A stretch of 64,000 nt of DNA from Marinicauda pacifica. Its GTDB lineage: Bacteria > Pseudomonadota > Alphaproteobacteria > Caulobacterales > Maricaulaceae. Under the pieces are notes generated by a model. It ran no database searches. It had not been told where the DNA came from and saw only the letters and a program-made list of their open reading frames with translations. This document shows, piece after piece, positions 24,611 to 32,950 of this stretch. A program made the translations under genes and the position numbers. Numbering within the stretch: the stretch's first letter is position 1; the number at the start of each line of letters is the position of its first letter. The stretch is from positions 186,001-250,000 of the forward strand of contig NZ_SRXV01000002.1 in NCBI RefSeq assembly GCF_004793635.1, written 5' to 3'.

Positions 24611-27346
24611 CTAGAAGGACGCCCGAAGCGTCACGCCATAGGTGCGCGGATCGCCCGGATAGATGTTGAACGAGGAGCCGAGATAGCCGACGGACGGGAA
24701 GCCGCCCTTCTTGTATTCTTCCTCGCCCAGATTGCGGCCCCAGACCTGCACCTGCCAGGCTCCGTCCGCGGCACCCAGGCCGACGGAGGCGTTAAACAGG
24801 GTGTAGGCGTCCTGATTGGCCACCGGCCGCGGATCCAGCCCGGTCACAAGCGAATACTCGGAACGGTGATAGGCCTCACCGCGCAGGAACATCTCGAGAT
24901 TGTTGCCGATGGGCTGCGTGTAAGTACCTGTCAGCGTTGAGACAAGCTCAGAATTTCCGCGGTCCCGGCCCGACAGATCGTTGAACCGTGCCGTGACGCC
25001 GGCATCGTTGGTGCGCGGTGTGGCGCAGGCAGCGAACAACGGATCGGTGGGATCGTAGACCGGGCCGAAGAGCGGCGAGCTGTCCGGGCAAGGGGCGAAT
25101 TCGTACTCGCCATAAATGCTTTCGAACAGATACGTACCGCCGAACGTGAAGAAGAGCCGGTCGGTCGCCGCCCACTGAATATCGTACTCGATCCCGCTCA
25201 CCTCGATGGAGCCGGCATTGTCGAGCGCAAAGCCCTGACCGACGAAGTTCTCGGACTGGAAGTCCTCGATTTCCTGGTTGAAATAGGTGAGCGCGTAGAC
25301 CATCGCGCCGTCGAGCAGGCTGCCCTTGGCACCGATCTCCCAGGATGACGCATTCTCTTCCTGGAACTCGAAGATACCGGTCTCCACCGCTTCGTAGGAC
25401 AGGTTGAACCCGCCTGGTTTGAAGCCGGTGGAATAGCTCGCATAGACGTTCAGCGTGTCGGAGACGTCATAGCTGGCGATCAGCGAGTAGGACAGATTGT
25501 CATCGGTCCGGCTGGTCGGATATTGCGACGGGTTCGCCGGAGAGAAGTTCTGGAAGGCGGTGAAGCCGTTCAGGAAGTTCGCCTCGGAGTTGGCGATCAG
25601 CGAGGCTGCGGTCGGATTGACCAGCAGAAGCGGGTTGTTGGGCGCAATGCCCACTGCGTTGGCAATCTGGGCAAGCGCAGCCTGGGCTGCCGGATCGCCG
25701 CCGGCGGCCTGACCGGCGAGGATGGCAGTCACTGCGTACGGGCAGCTGGCGACATTACCGGGCACGCTGCACGCCGGGAAACGCAGGTTCGACCCGAGTT
25801 CGGCGAAGCTGATCGCGGACAGCGGATCGTCGATATTGATCGACGTCGTCATGTCCTTTTCTTCTTCGGTATAGCGCGCGCCGACCGTGAAGGTGAACCG
25901 GTCGGTCAGATTGAAATCGACCTGACCGAAGGCCGACCAGGACAGGGTGTTGTACTCGTAATCCTCAAGCACGACGCCATGGTTCTCGGCGATATAGCCT
26001 TCAGCCGGCAGGGCCGGTACGCCCGGAACGCCGAGCATGTTGTTGGCGCCCACGAGGAATTCGAGAAGCGAGACGCCACCGGTGCCCGGCGGGAGCGTGC
26101 CCGGCGCGGCGCCGTTGATCGCTGCCACGATCGGGGCAACCTGGCCGGCGGAGGCAATATCGAAGAACGCTTTGGAATCCGAACCCAGATCCACATTCTG
26201 CTGGAAGTTCAGATCGTTGTCGTAGAAGAACGCGCCAGTCATCCAGTCGACGAAGTTGTCGCCGGTCGAGGTGAGGCGGAATTCCTGAGTGAAGCTGGTG
26301 TAATCGGTATCGATGTCGCGGTTGCCGATCAGGTCGATGTCGGAGAAGTCCGCGTCGATGCGCTGAGCCTCGTCATACGTCCGGTAGGCGGTGATCGAGG
26401 TGAAGGTGAAGCTGTCGAACTCGTGATCGACCTGCAGCGACACACCCGACGTATCCAGCTGGGTGTTCACCAGCCCGTTGACAGCAATGCGTTCGTCGAA
26501 GGGATCGGCCGGCAGGGCCGTTCCGCCCAACGCCAGAATCGCACCCTGGTCGATCGGATCGTAGTAACCGAACGGCGCGGCGCAGCAATTCTCGTCGATG
26601 GTGCCGTAATCGCCGATGAGGCGCACCTCGGTGCGGTCGGTCGGCAACCACATCAGCTGGGCGCGGAAATTCTGGCGGTCGCGATTGTTGACCTGGTCGA
26701 TCTGGCCGACCGGCGAGACGTTTTCCAGATAGCCGTCATTGGTGTGGGTCGTCGCATCGAGGCGGAACGCCAAGGTCTCGGTATCGGTGAGCGGGCCGGT
26801 AATCGTGCCCTTGGCGACAAACTGCCCGTAATTGCCGACCGTCAGTTCGGCATCGCCGCCAAACTCGAATTCCGGCTCCTTGGTGATGAAGCTGACCACA
26901 CCGGCCGGCGTATTGCGGCCGAACAGGGTCGATTGCGGACCGCGAATCACCTCAACGCGCTCAATCGAAAGAAGATCGTTGATCGCGGCACCCGCACGCG
27001 GGCGGTAGACGCCGTCGATGAAGACGCCGACGGAAGGCTCGAGGCCCGGGTTGAACGAGCTGGTGCCCACCCCGCGAAGGGTGAACTGGGTGTTCGTCGA
27101 GGCGGCGAACTCCGAGACCGTCAGCGTGGGTGCCAGAATCTGCAAATCCGCCGCGTCGCGGACCTGCGATTGCTGGATCGCGATGTCGCTGACCACCGAG
27201 ACGGAGACCGGGGTCTCCTGCAGGGTTTGTTCGCGTTTCTGGGCAGTAACGGTAATGACGTCGACCTGAGCGACGGCGGTCGCCGAAGTCAGACTCACGG
27301 CAAGCGCGCTCGCACCAAGCAGAGCGGCCTTTGAAAAACGGGTCAT
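24611..27346 (-). CDS. TonB-dependent receptor (FecA/sphingomonad type)
   Basis: A 911-residue outer-membrane receptor. The ATG at 27346 follows GGGGGAGGAGAC; the upstream in-frame extension is rejected. The signal peptide ends AVAQ (about residue 26), followed at once by the TonB box DVITVTAQKREQTLQETPVSV. The plug has SVGVFIDGVYRPR and RVEVIRGPQSTLFGRNTPAG; the barrel ends in ...YGVTLRASF. This branch is expanded in sphingomonads and caulobacters and imports diverse organic molecules. It is divergent from a hydrolase / GMC oxidoreductase / aldehyde dehydrogenase operon, so it may import that operon's substrate (inference). A dedicated terminator follows. Confidence 0.94.
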   Translation of the reverse strand: MTRFSKAALLGASALAVSLTSATAVAQVDVITVTAQKREQTLQETPVSVSVVSDIAIQQSQVRDAADLQILAPTLTVSEFAASTNTQFTLRGVGTSSFNPGLEPSVGVFIDGVYRPRAGAAINDLLSIERVEVIRGPQSTLFGRNTPAGVVSFITKEPEFEFGGDAELTVGNYGQFVAKGTITGPLTDTETLAFRLDATTHTNDGYLENVSPVGQIDQVNNRDRQNFRAQLMWLPTDRTEVRLIGDYGTIDENCCAAPFGYYDPIDQGAILALGGTALPADPFDERIAVNGLVNTQLDTSGVSLQVDHEFDSFTFTSITAYRTYDEAQRIDADFSDIDLIGNRDIDTDYTSFTQEFRLTSTGDNFVDWMTGAFFYDNDLNFQQNVDLGSDSKAFFDIASAGQVAPIVAAINGAAPGTLPPGTGGVSLLEFLVGANNMLGVPGVPALPAEGYIAENHGVVLEDYEYNTLSWSAFGQVDFNLTDRFTFTVGARYTEEEKDMTTSINIDDPLSAISFAELGSNLRFPACSVPGNVASCPYAVTAILAGQAAGGDPAAQAALAQIANAVGIAPNNPLLLVNPTAASLIANSEANFLNGFTAFQNFSPANPSQYPTSRTDDNLSYSLIASYDVSDTLNVYASYSTGFKPGGFNLSYEAVETGIFEFQEENASSWEIGAKGSLLDGAMVYALTYFNQEIEDFQSENFVGQGFALDNAGSIEVSGIEYDIQWAATDRLFFTFGGTYLFESIYGEYEFAPCPDSSPLFGPVYDPTDPLFAACATPRTNDAGVTARFNDLSGRDRGNSELVSTLTGTYTQPIGNNLEMFLRGEAYHRSEYSLVTGLDPRPVANQDAYTLFNASVGLGAADGAWQVQVWGRNLGEEEYKKGGFPSVGYLGSSFNIYPGDPRTYGVTLRASF

Positions 27347-27651
27347 CGGGTCTCCTCCCCCTATGTATTGAGGATGGCTCTTATGGTCCGGCCATCTCTT
27401 CAAAGCCGACTGTAGGCAGTATTCTGCAGGTTTGTCATCTGAGGTTCGCAATCGGCCCCGGGCTAAGTGACAAAGAAGCAACACCGCCCGATTGGCGCAC
27501 AAACCCTCAATGGACACTATTGGATGCCGGCCGCAAGAACCGGCTGGTCATTCATTTAAGAACGGTGTTCACTAAACGGCAGGCTAGGCGAGTCCGTCCC
27601 CGTGCCCCCGGGCCAGAGAGACGGTACCGACTTTTACAGGGGAGGACGTCC
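27347..27651. promoter_or_regulatory. Divergent intergenic region (305 bases), no gene
   Basis: The gap separates the TonB receptor from the hydrolase operon and must hold both promoters. I see the receptor's Shine-Dalgarno at 27351-27359 (minus), the hydrolase's GGGGAGGAC at 27639-27647 and a small dyad GAACGGTGTTC at 27560-27570. No regulator gene, terminator or RNA gene is apparent; extensions of flanking ORFs into this gap lack signal-peptide logic. Confidence 0.5.
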
Positions 27652-28989
27652 ATGGGACGTATCATAGGGGCCTTGGCGGCTCTCGTTCTGATCATCGCCC
27701 TTATTGCGGCCGGTTGGTATTATCGCCCCTGGTCGCCCTACTCGCCGGCGCGAATCACCGCGCTGGATGATCCCGAAGAGTTCGCGCAGACCTTTCAGCG
27801 CATGGATGAAATTCTTCCATCGCGCCGGATCGAAGCGGTCGATCCTCAACCGCTTCCCGAAGAGCTCGCGCCTTTGGACGCCACCTATTCCTTCAACGGC
27901 GAAACACGCACGATCGACGACTTCATGAGCTCGGCGCGAACGCTCGGCATTGTCGCTCTTCGCGACGGCGTCGTCGTCGGCGAACGCTATGGCCAGGGCG
28001 CCGATGCCCAAACCCGCTTCACCTCATGGTCGGTGGCCAAGAGCTTCGTCGCCACCTTGATCGCAATGGCGATGGAAGAGGGATTGATCGACAGCCTTGA
28101 CGACAACGCGGCGAAATATGCGCCTGTCTTTGAAGGCACCGCCTATGGCGAGACCAGCCTGCGCCATTTGCTGATGATGTCGGGAGGTGTCGAATTCGTC
28201 GAAGAATATTCGGAGGATAGCGAGAGCGACATTCGACCCTTCTTTTTCAACGCGTTCATTCTAGGCCGCGATGTCGACGTCATGGCAGGAGAAATCGTAC
28301 GCGACCGCCCGGCGGGTCGAGATTTGCACTATGTCAGCCCGAATACGCACGTTCTCTCTGCCGTCGTGCGCAACGTGTTCGACGATACGCTCGCCGGCAT
28401 CGTCGAGGACAGAGTCTGGACGCCGCTCGGTATGACGTCTGATGCGACGTGGCTCACCAATGTTGACAATGAGCGGGCCATCGAAGTCGGCTATTGCTGC
28501 CTGCAAGCGACGACACGCGACTTTGCCCGCTTCGGACAATTCTATCTTCAGGACGGGGTTTGGAATAATGAGCGTCTGGTCCCAGAAGGCTGGGTCGAGC
28601 GCGCGACGCGGCCCAACGCTCCGTTCCAGGAGCCGGGTCCGGAAGCGCGATATGCGCCGCGAGGCTATGGCCTTCATTTCTGGATCCCGCCCGATGCAGA
28701 GCGCGAATTCTTCATGGCTGGCGTCTATGGCCAGTACGTCTGGGTTGATCGCGACCGCGGGGTCGTGGTCGCGATGAATGCTGGCGATCCCGATTGGGGC
28801 GAACGCGAAGAAGAGGCGTTCGCACTGATGAGGGCGATTGTTCAGTCAGTCGCTCCGCCGGACGAGTCAGAGGGCGAGCCGGACGCAGAGCCCATCGGGG
28901 CAGCCGACGGCGATCAGGCCGGGCCGGAGCCAGAGTCCTCGATCGATTCGAACCCGGCAGCCTCCGAGCCTAGAGAGCCGCCGCAATGA
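27652..28989 (+). CDS. Serine hydrolase, 6-aminohexanoate-dimer-hydrolase (NylB)-like
   Basis: A 445-residue beta-lactamase-fold hydrolase. Residues 5-22 form a membrane anchor or uncleaved signal. The active-site Ser127-Val-Ala-Lys130 (TSWSVAKSFVATL) and Tyr227 (LHYVSPNTHVLS) are visible, as are DLLMMSGG-like (RHLLMMSGGVEF) and AGVYGQYVWVD segments of the NylB/EstB type. Such enzymes cut esters or amides of small organic acids. The C-terminal 45 residues are an acidic Pro/Glu/Ser-rich tail. First gene of an operon: its stop overlaps the start of the GMC oxidoreductase (ATGA at 28986). The ATG at 27652 follows GGGGAGGAC; the reading from 27331 is rejected. Confidence 0.88.
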   Translation: MGRIIGALAALVLIIALIAAGWYYRPWSPYSPARITALDDPEEFAQTFQRMDEILPSRRIEAVDPQPLPEELAPLDATYSFNGETRTIDDFMSSARTLGIVALRDGVVVGERYGQGADAQTRFTSWSVAKSFVATLIAMAMEEGLIDSLDDNAAKYAPVFEGTAYGETSLRHLLMMSGGVEFVEEYSEDSESDIRPFFFNAFILGRDVDVMAGEIVRDRPAGRDLHYVSPNTHVLSAVVRNVFDDTLAGIVEDRVWTPLGMTSDATWLTNVDNERAIEVGYCCLQATTRDFARFGQFYLQDGVWNNERLVPEGWVERATRPNAPFQEPGPEARYAPRGYGLHFWIPPDAEREFFMAGVYGQYVWVDRDRGVVVAMNAGDPDWGEREEEAFALMRAIVQSVAPPDESEGEPDAEPIGAADGDQAGPEPESSIDSNPAASEPREPPQ

Positions 28990-30593
28990 GCGAAGCGTTC
29001 GACTACGTTATCGTAGGAGCGGGCTCCGCAGGATCGGTTCTGGCGGGGCGGTTGAGCGAGAGGCCGGATATCAAGGTCTGCGTCCTGGAAGCCGGCGGAA
29101 AGGACAACAAGGCGGCAATCCGTACGCCGATGTTGCTCCAGTTCGCATTGAGCAACCCCTCAATCAACTGGGACTACTGGACGGAACCCCAGCGCGGGTT
29201 GCGAGATCGGAAACTCTACTGGCCACGAGGCAAGACGCTGGGCGGCTCGTCCTCAATCAACGCCATGCACTACATGCGCGGTGCCTGGGAGAATTACGAC
29301 GAGTGGGAAAGCGTCTATGGAGCAGCCGGATGGAACCGGGATAGCGCGCTTGAAGCCTTCACACGCGTGGAGCACAACGAAAACCACGGACAGCCCTGGC
29401 ACGGCAAGGCAGGCCCTTTGAACGTCAAGACCATCGCCCCGGTCAATCCGCTGACCGAACGATATTTCGACGCCTGCCGACAGCGCCAGATCCCCTCCAA
29501 TGAAGATCATAACGGGACTCGCCAAGAGGGCTTCGGCACCTACCAGGTGACACAGAAGGACGGCAAACGCTGCTCGGCAGCCGACGCATTCCTCCGGCCA
29601 GCACTTGGCCGCGAGAATCTGACAGTCCTGACTGAGGTGATGGCCCGCCGGATCGTGCTGGAAGGTGGCCGAGCAACCGGGGTCGAGATCGACCACAAGG
29701 GGGAGCGGAAGCAGATCACCGCCCGCCGCGAGGTCATCGTCTGTGGAGGGGCGGTCAACTCACCTCACCTGCTCATGCTGTCCGGCATCGGACCGGCCGA
29801 TCATCTGCGCGAACATGGCATCTCCATCGAACACGACCTGCCTGGCGTCGGTGCCAACCTGCAAGACCATCTCGACGTGATGGCGCGAGCGCGCACCCGT
29901 TCGACAACCTCCATGGGCTATTCCTGGAAGAAGCTGCCGGAGAATGCGTTCGACATCGCGCAGTGGGCTCTGACCGGAAAGGGCCGCTTCACCGTCAATC
30001 CGGTCCAGGGATCGGGCTTCATCCGATCCAGCCAGGCCGGGGATTTGCCAGACATCCAACTGGTCTTCATTCCTGCGCTGACGAGCCCGCACGGGCGCGA
30101 GGGCACAATGGGAGGTCATGGCATGAGCGTTCATGCCTGCAATCTTTATCCTGAAAGCCGGGGCCGGTTGCGCTTGGCGAGCGCCGACCCCTCCGATCAT
30201 ATCCTGATCGATCCCTGTTATCTGGAAGATGGCGGTCGTGACATGGAAGTGATGATCGACTGCCTGAAGATTGCGCGCGACCTCCTGATGAGCGACGTTT
30301 TCGACGATGAGCGGCTTGAGCTTGAGCTACCGAGTTCCGCGACAGGCAGCCGCAGTGAGCTCGCTGACGAGGTGCCTGACCTGGCCGAAACGCTCTACCA
30401 TCCAACCTCCACCTGCGCGATGGGAACTGGCGAGCTTGCAGTCACCGATCCGCAGTGCCGCGTACACGGCGTCCCGGGGCTCCGAGTGGTTGATGCATCC
30501 GTCATGCCCCGCCTGGTTGGCGGCAACACCAACGCCCCCACGATCATGATCGCGACACGGGCCGCCGACATGATCCAGTCTGCGACCTCCTGA
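28986..30593 (+). CDS. GMC family FAD-dependent alcohol dehydrogenase (choline dehydrogenase-like)
   Basis: A 535-residue flavoprotein. It has the FAD-binding start YVIVGAGSAGSVLAGRL, the GMC signature 1 GKTLGGSSSINAMHYMRG, signature 2 VNSPHLLMLSGIGP and the catalytic-histidine region HPTSTCAMG, ending VVDASVMPRLVGGNTNAPTIM. It should oxidise a primary alcohol to an aldehyde, passing electrons to a quinone or other acceptor. BetA is a close relative by pattern, but the neighbours (hydrolase before, aldehyde dehydrogenase 13 bases after) suit a catabolic alcohol dehydrogenase such as AlkJ or polyethylene-glycol dehydrogenase better. Translationally coupled to the hydrolase. Confidence 0.92.
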   Translation: MSEAFDYVIVGAGSAGSVLAGRLSERPDIKVCVLEAGGKDNKAAIRTPMLLQFALSNPSINWDYWTEPQRGLRDRKLYWPRGKTLGGSSSINAMHYMRGAWENYDEWESVYGAAGWNRDSALEAFTRVEHNENHGQPWHGKAGPLNVKTIAPVNPLTERYFDACRQRQIPSNEDHNGTRQEGFGTYQVTQKDGKRCSAADAFLRPALGRENLTVLTEVMARRIVLEGGRATGVEIDHKGERKQITARREVIVCGGAVNSPHLLMLSGIGPADHLREHGISIEHDLPGVGANLQDHLDVMARARTRSTTSMGYSWKKLPENAFDIAQWALTGKGRFTVNPVQGSGFIRSSQAGDLPDIQLVFIPALTSPHGREGTMGGHGMSVHACNLYPESRGRLRLASADPSDHILIDPCYLEDGGRDMEVMIDCLKIARDLLMSDVFDDERLELELPSSATGSRSELADEVPDLAETLYHPTSTCAMGTGELAVTDPQCRVHGVPGLRVVDASVMPRLVGGNTNAPTIMIATRAADMIQSATS

Positions 30594-30606
30594 AAGGAGA
30601 CCTGCC

Positions 30607-32028
30607 ATGAGCGAGATCGAGACCCGCCAGATCGAACGCATGAAGTCTGTCCTGAAAGAGCAGCGTGCCGCCTTCGATGCCGAGCGCCATCGCACCCTCG
30701 AAGAACGCCGGGCCGATCTGAAAAAGCTCGAAGAGATGGTGAAACGTCGTGAACGCGATTTCATCGAGGCGATCAGCGCCGACTATGGCCGGCGCTCAGC
30801 GGCTGAAACGGCAATCGCTGAAGTCGGCTTCATGATTGCCGATGCCAAGCATGCGCGAAAGAATCTGCCTCGCTGGATGAGCGTTCGCAAGAAGGCGGTA
30901 CCGATGACGTTGCAACCGGGAAATGCCTATGTCCGGCGTGAACCCAAGGGCGTGGTGGGCATCGTCTCACCCTGGAATTACCCGATGCAGCTGGCGCTCG
31001 CGCCCCTCACCGCAGCGCTCGCTGCCGGGTGCCGGGCGATGATCAAGCCCAGCGAATACACCCCGCGCACGGCCGAGCTGATCAGGCAGGCTCTTGGCGA
31101 ACTGTTCAGCGAAAGTCATGTCGCCGTGATTACCGGGGGGCCGGTCGTGAGCGAGGCTTTCTGCTCCTTGCCCTTTGATCATCTTTTCTACACGGGATCG
31201 ACGTCGGTCGGCCGCCTCGTCGCCAAAGCGGCGGCGGAAAACCTGACGCCGGTCACCCTTGAGCTCGGTGGCAAATCGCCTGCGGTCATTGCCCCGGACT
31301 TCGATGTAAACGAAGCAGCCAAGACAATTGCCTGGGGCAAGTTCTTCAATGCAGGCCAGACCTGTGTGGCTCCCGACTATGTGATGCTCCCCAAGGGACG
31401 CGAAGAGGCGTTTGCCCACGCCGTGCTGTCTGAAGTTCGCGAACGCTGGCCCGACGCCGGCGATAACGCCGACTACACGTCCATTATCTCCGAACGCCAC
31501 CATCAACGTCTCGGCAGTCTGGTCGAAGAGGCCCGCGAAGCGGGTGCGACCGTACTTCAGGCGGAGTTCGATACGGCTCCGCCTCAGGGTTTGCATGTTT
31601 TTCCGCCAACGCTGGTGCTCAATCCACCTGAACATATCCGTCTTATGCAGGAAGAGATTTTCGGCCCTGTCTTGCCCATTCTGGGTCATGACGGCATGTC
31701 AGATGCAGCGAGATTCATCAATTCCGGTGACCGGCCTCTGGCACTTTACGTCTATGCAAAGGCTAAGGATACGGCCCGGCGTTTCCTTTCGAGAACTCTG
31801 TCCGGAGGCGCTTCGGTCAATATTCCGATGCTTCATCTTTCCGTACCCGACCTGCCCTTCGGCGGGGTGGGCGCTTCAGGCCAGGGTGCTTACCACGGAG
31901 AGGAAGGCTTTCTGACGTTCACGCACCAGCGCGCCGTGTTCGAGGCACCGGTCTGGCATCCCAGCCGTCTCATCCGGCCGCCCTACGGCAAGATGTTTGA
32001 ATTCTTCAAGAAACTGCAGTCAGGCTAG
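30607..32028 (+). CDS. Aldehyde dehydrogenase, coniferyl-aldehyde-dehydrogenase-like
   Basis: A 473-residue NAD(P)-dependent aldehyde dehydrogenase. The N-terminal helical region (LKEQRAAFDAERHRTLEERR) and lack of a C-terminal extension fit the coniferyl aldehyde dehydrogenase / class 3 branch. Catalytic residues are Glu219 (TLELGGKSPAV) and Cys253 (FNAGQTCVAPDY); the Rossmann loop is FYTGSTSVG. A good AAAGGAGA ribosome-binding site sits at 30592-30599. It is the last gene of the hydrolase operon and should oxidise the aldehyde made by the GMC enzyme to an acid. Its stop codon overlaps that of the convergent EAL gene in a CTAG. Confidence 0.92.
   Translation: MSEIETRQIERMKSVLKEQRAAFDAERHRTLEERRADLKKLEEMVKRRERDFIEAISADYGRRSAAETAIAEVGFMIADAKHARKNLPRWMSVRKKAVPMTLQPGNAYVRREPKGVVGIVSPWNYPMQLALAPLTAALAAGCRAMIKPSEYTPRTAELIRQALGELFSESHVAVITGGPVVSEAFCSLPFDHLFYTGSTSVGRLVAKAAAENLTPVTLELGGKSPAVIAPDFDVNEAAKTIAWGKFFNAGQTCVAPDYVMLPKGREEAFAHAVLSEVRERWPDAGDNADYTSIISERHHQRLGSLVEEAREAGATVLQAEFDTAPPQGLHVFPPTLVLNPPEHIRLMQEEIFGPVLPILGHDGMSDAARFINSGDRPLALYVYAKAKDTARRFLSRTLSGGASVNIPMLHLSVPDLPFGGVGASGQGAYHGEEGFLTFTHQRAVFEAPVWHPSRLIRPPYGKMFEFFKKLQSG
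32025..32028. other. Shared CTAG: second pair of overlapping convergent stops
   Basis: TAG at 32026-32028 ends the aldehyde dehydrogenase (plus) and TAG at 32025-32027 ends the EAL gene (minus), with no terminator visible between them. Confidence 0.95.
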
Positions 32029-32780
32029 GCCACATCGAGAAAGTCCTGCCCGGCAAGGGCACCAAGGACCGGCCGGGAAAAATAGTAACCCTGAAACAGG
32101 GTGACTCCGAGCGCTGCCAGCGCTCGGTAGTCTGTTTCGGTTTCCACCCCTTCAGCGATGACCTTGATGTCGAATTTGCCGCAGAGGTCGAGCAGGTTGC
32201 CGACCACCGCCTTCTGGATCGCGCTGCCGCCGACCCCGTCAATCAACGAACGATCCAGTTTGATGACGTCGGGCATCACCCGTGCGAACAGGTTGAGGCC
32301 GGAATACCCCGCGCCAAAATCGTCAATTGCCGTGACGAAGCCCATAGATTTGTAGGTTCTCACGATCGAAACGAAATGATCGAAATTATTGATCGCTTCA
32401 TGCTCGGTCATCTCGAACATGATCTGGCTGACCGGAAAATTGCAGGCCTCGGCAGCAGCGATCGTGGTTCGCAGACAAGTATGCGGATCGTAGACCGAAT
32501 TGGGCATCGTATTGATTGAAAGAAGCTCGGTGCGCGCCTGCATCAGCCGCGAAGCCGCTTTCACCGCACCGATCCTGCAGGAGCGGTCAAAGGCGTACAG
32601 GTTGTCCTGATCGACCTGCGCAAGAATGCTCCCGGCACTCTCACCGTTTTCTCCACGCACCAATGCTTCCTGCGCGAAGACGCTGCGGGTGCTGACATCC
32701 ACGATTGGCTGGAATGCGAATTTCAACTTAACGGGAAAAGGCTGCGCACACGCACATTTCTTGAGTTCGGGAGTTTGCAT
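32025..32780 (-). CDS. EAL-domain cyclic-di-GMP phosphodiesterase, stand-alone
   Basis: A 251-residue protein made up of little more than an EAL domain. All catalytic and metal-binding motifs appear intact: EALVRGE, LSINTMPNSVY, FEMTEHEA, TAIDDFGAGYSGL, DVIKLDRSLIDG, VIAEGVET and FQGYYFSRP. It should therefore hydrolyse c-di-GMP to pGpG. The N-terminus (about 1-20) holds two cysteines in a Cys-Ala-Cys motif but no sensor or membrane domain. The ATG at 32780 is preferred to the TTG at 32786. It is divergent from the penicillin-acylase-family gene. Confidence 0.92.
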   Translation of the reverse strand: MQTPELKKCACAQPFPVKLKFAFQPIVDVSTRSVFAQEALVRGENGESAGSILAQVDQDNLYAFDRSCRIGAVKAASRLMQARTELLSINTMPNSVYDPHTCLRTTIAAAEACNFPVSQIMFEMTEHEAINNFDHFVSIVRTYKSMGFVTAIDDFGAGYSGLNLFARVMPDVIKLDRSLIDGVGGSAIQKAVVGNLLDLCGKFDIKVIAEGVETETDYRALAALGVTLFQGYYFSRPVLGALAGQDFLDVA

Positions 32781-32950
32781 CGTCAAATCTCGCAGTTTCG
32801 AAATTCCTATATAGTTTTAATAAGTAAACCTCCGTTGAACGGACTTCACCCAACACGACATCGTCCCCGGTCCAGCGGCAGGGGCGGGTAGCGTCCTTTC
32901 ACCGACTGCTGATACCCTGCCTATGGTCTTAGCTCGGGGGAGGCTGCATC

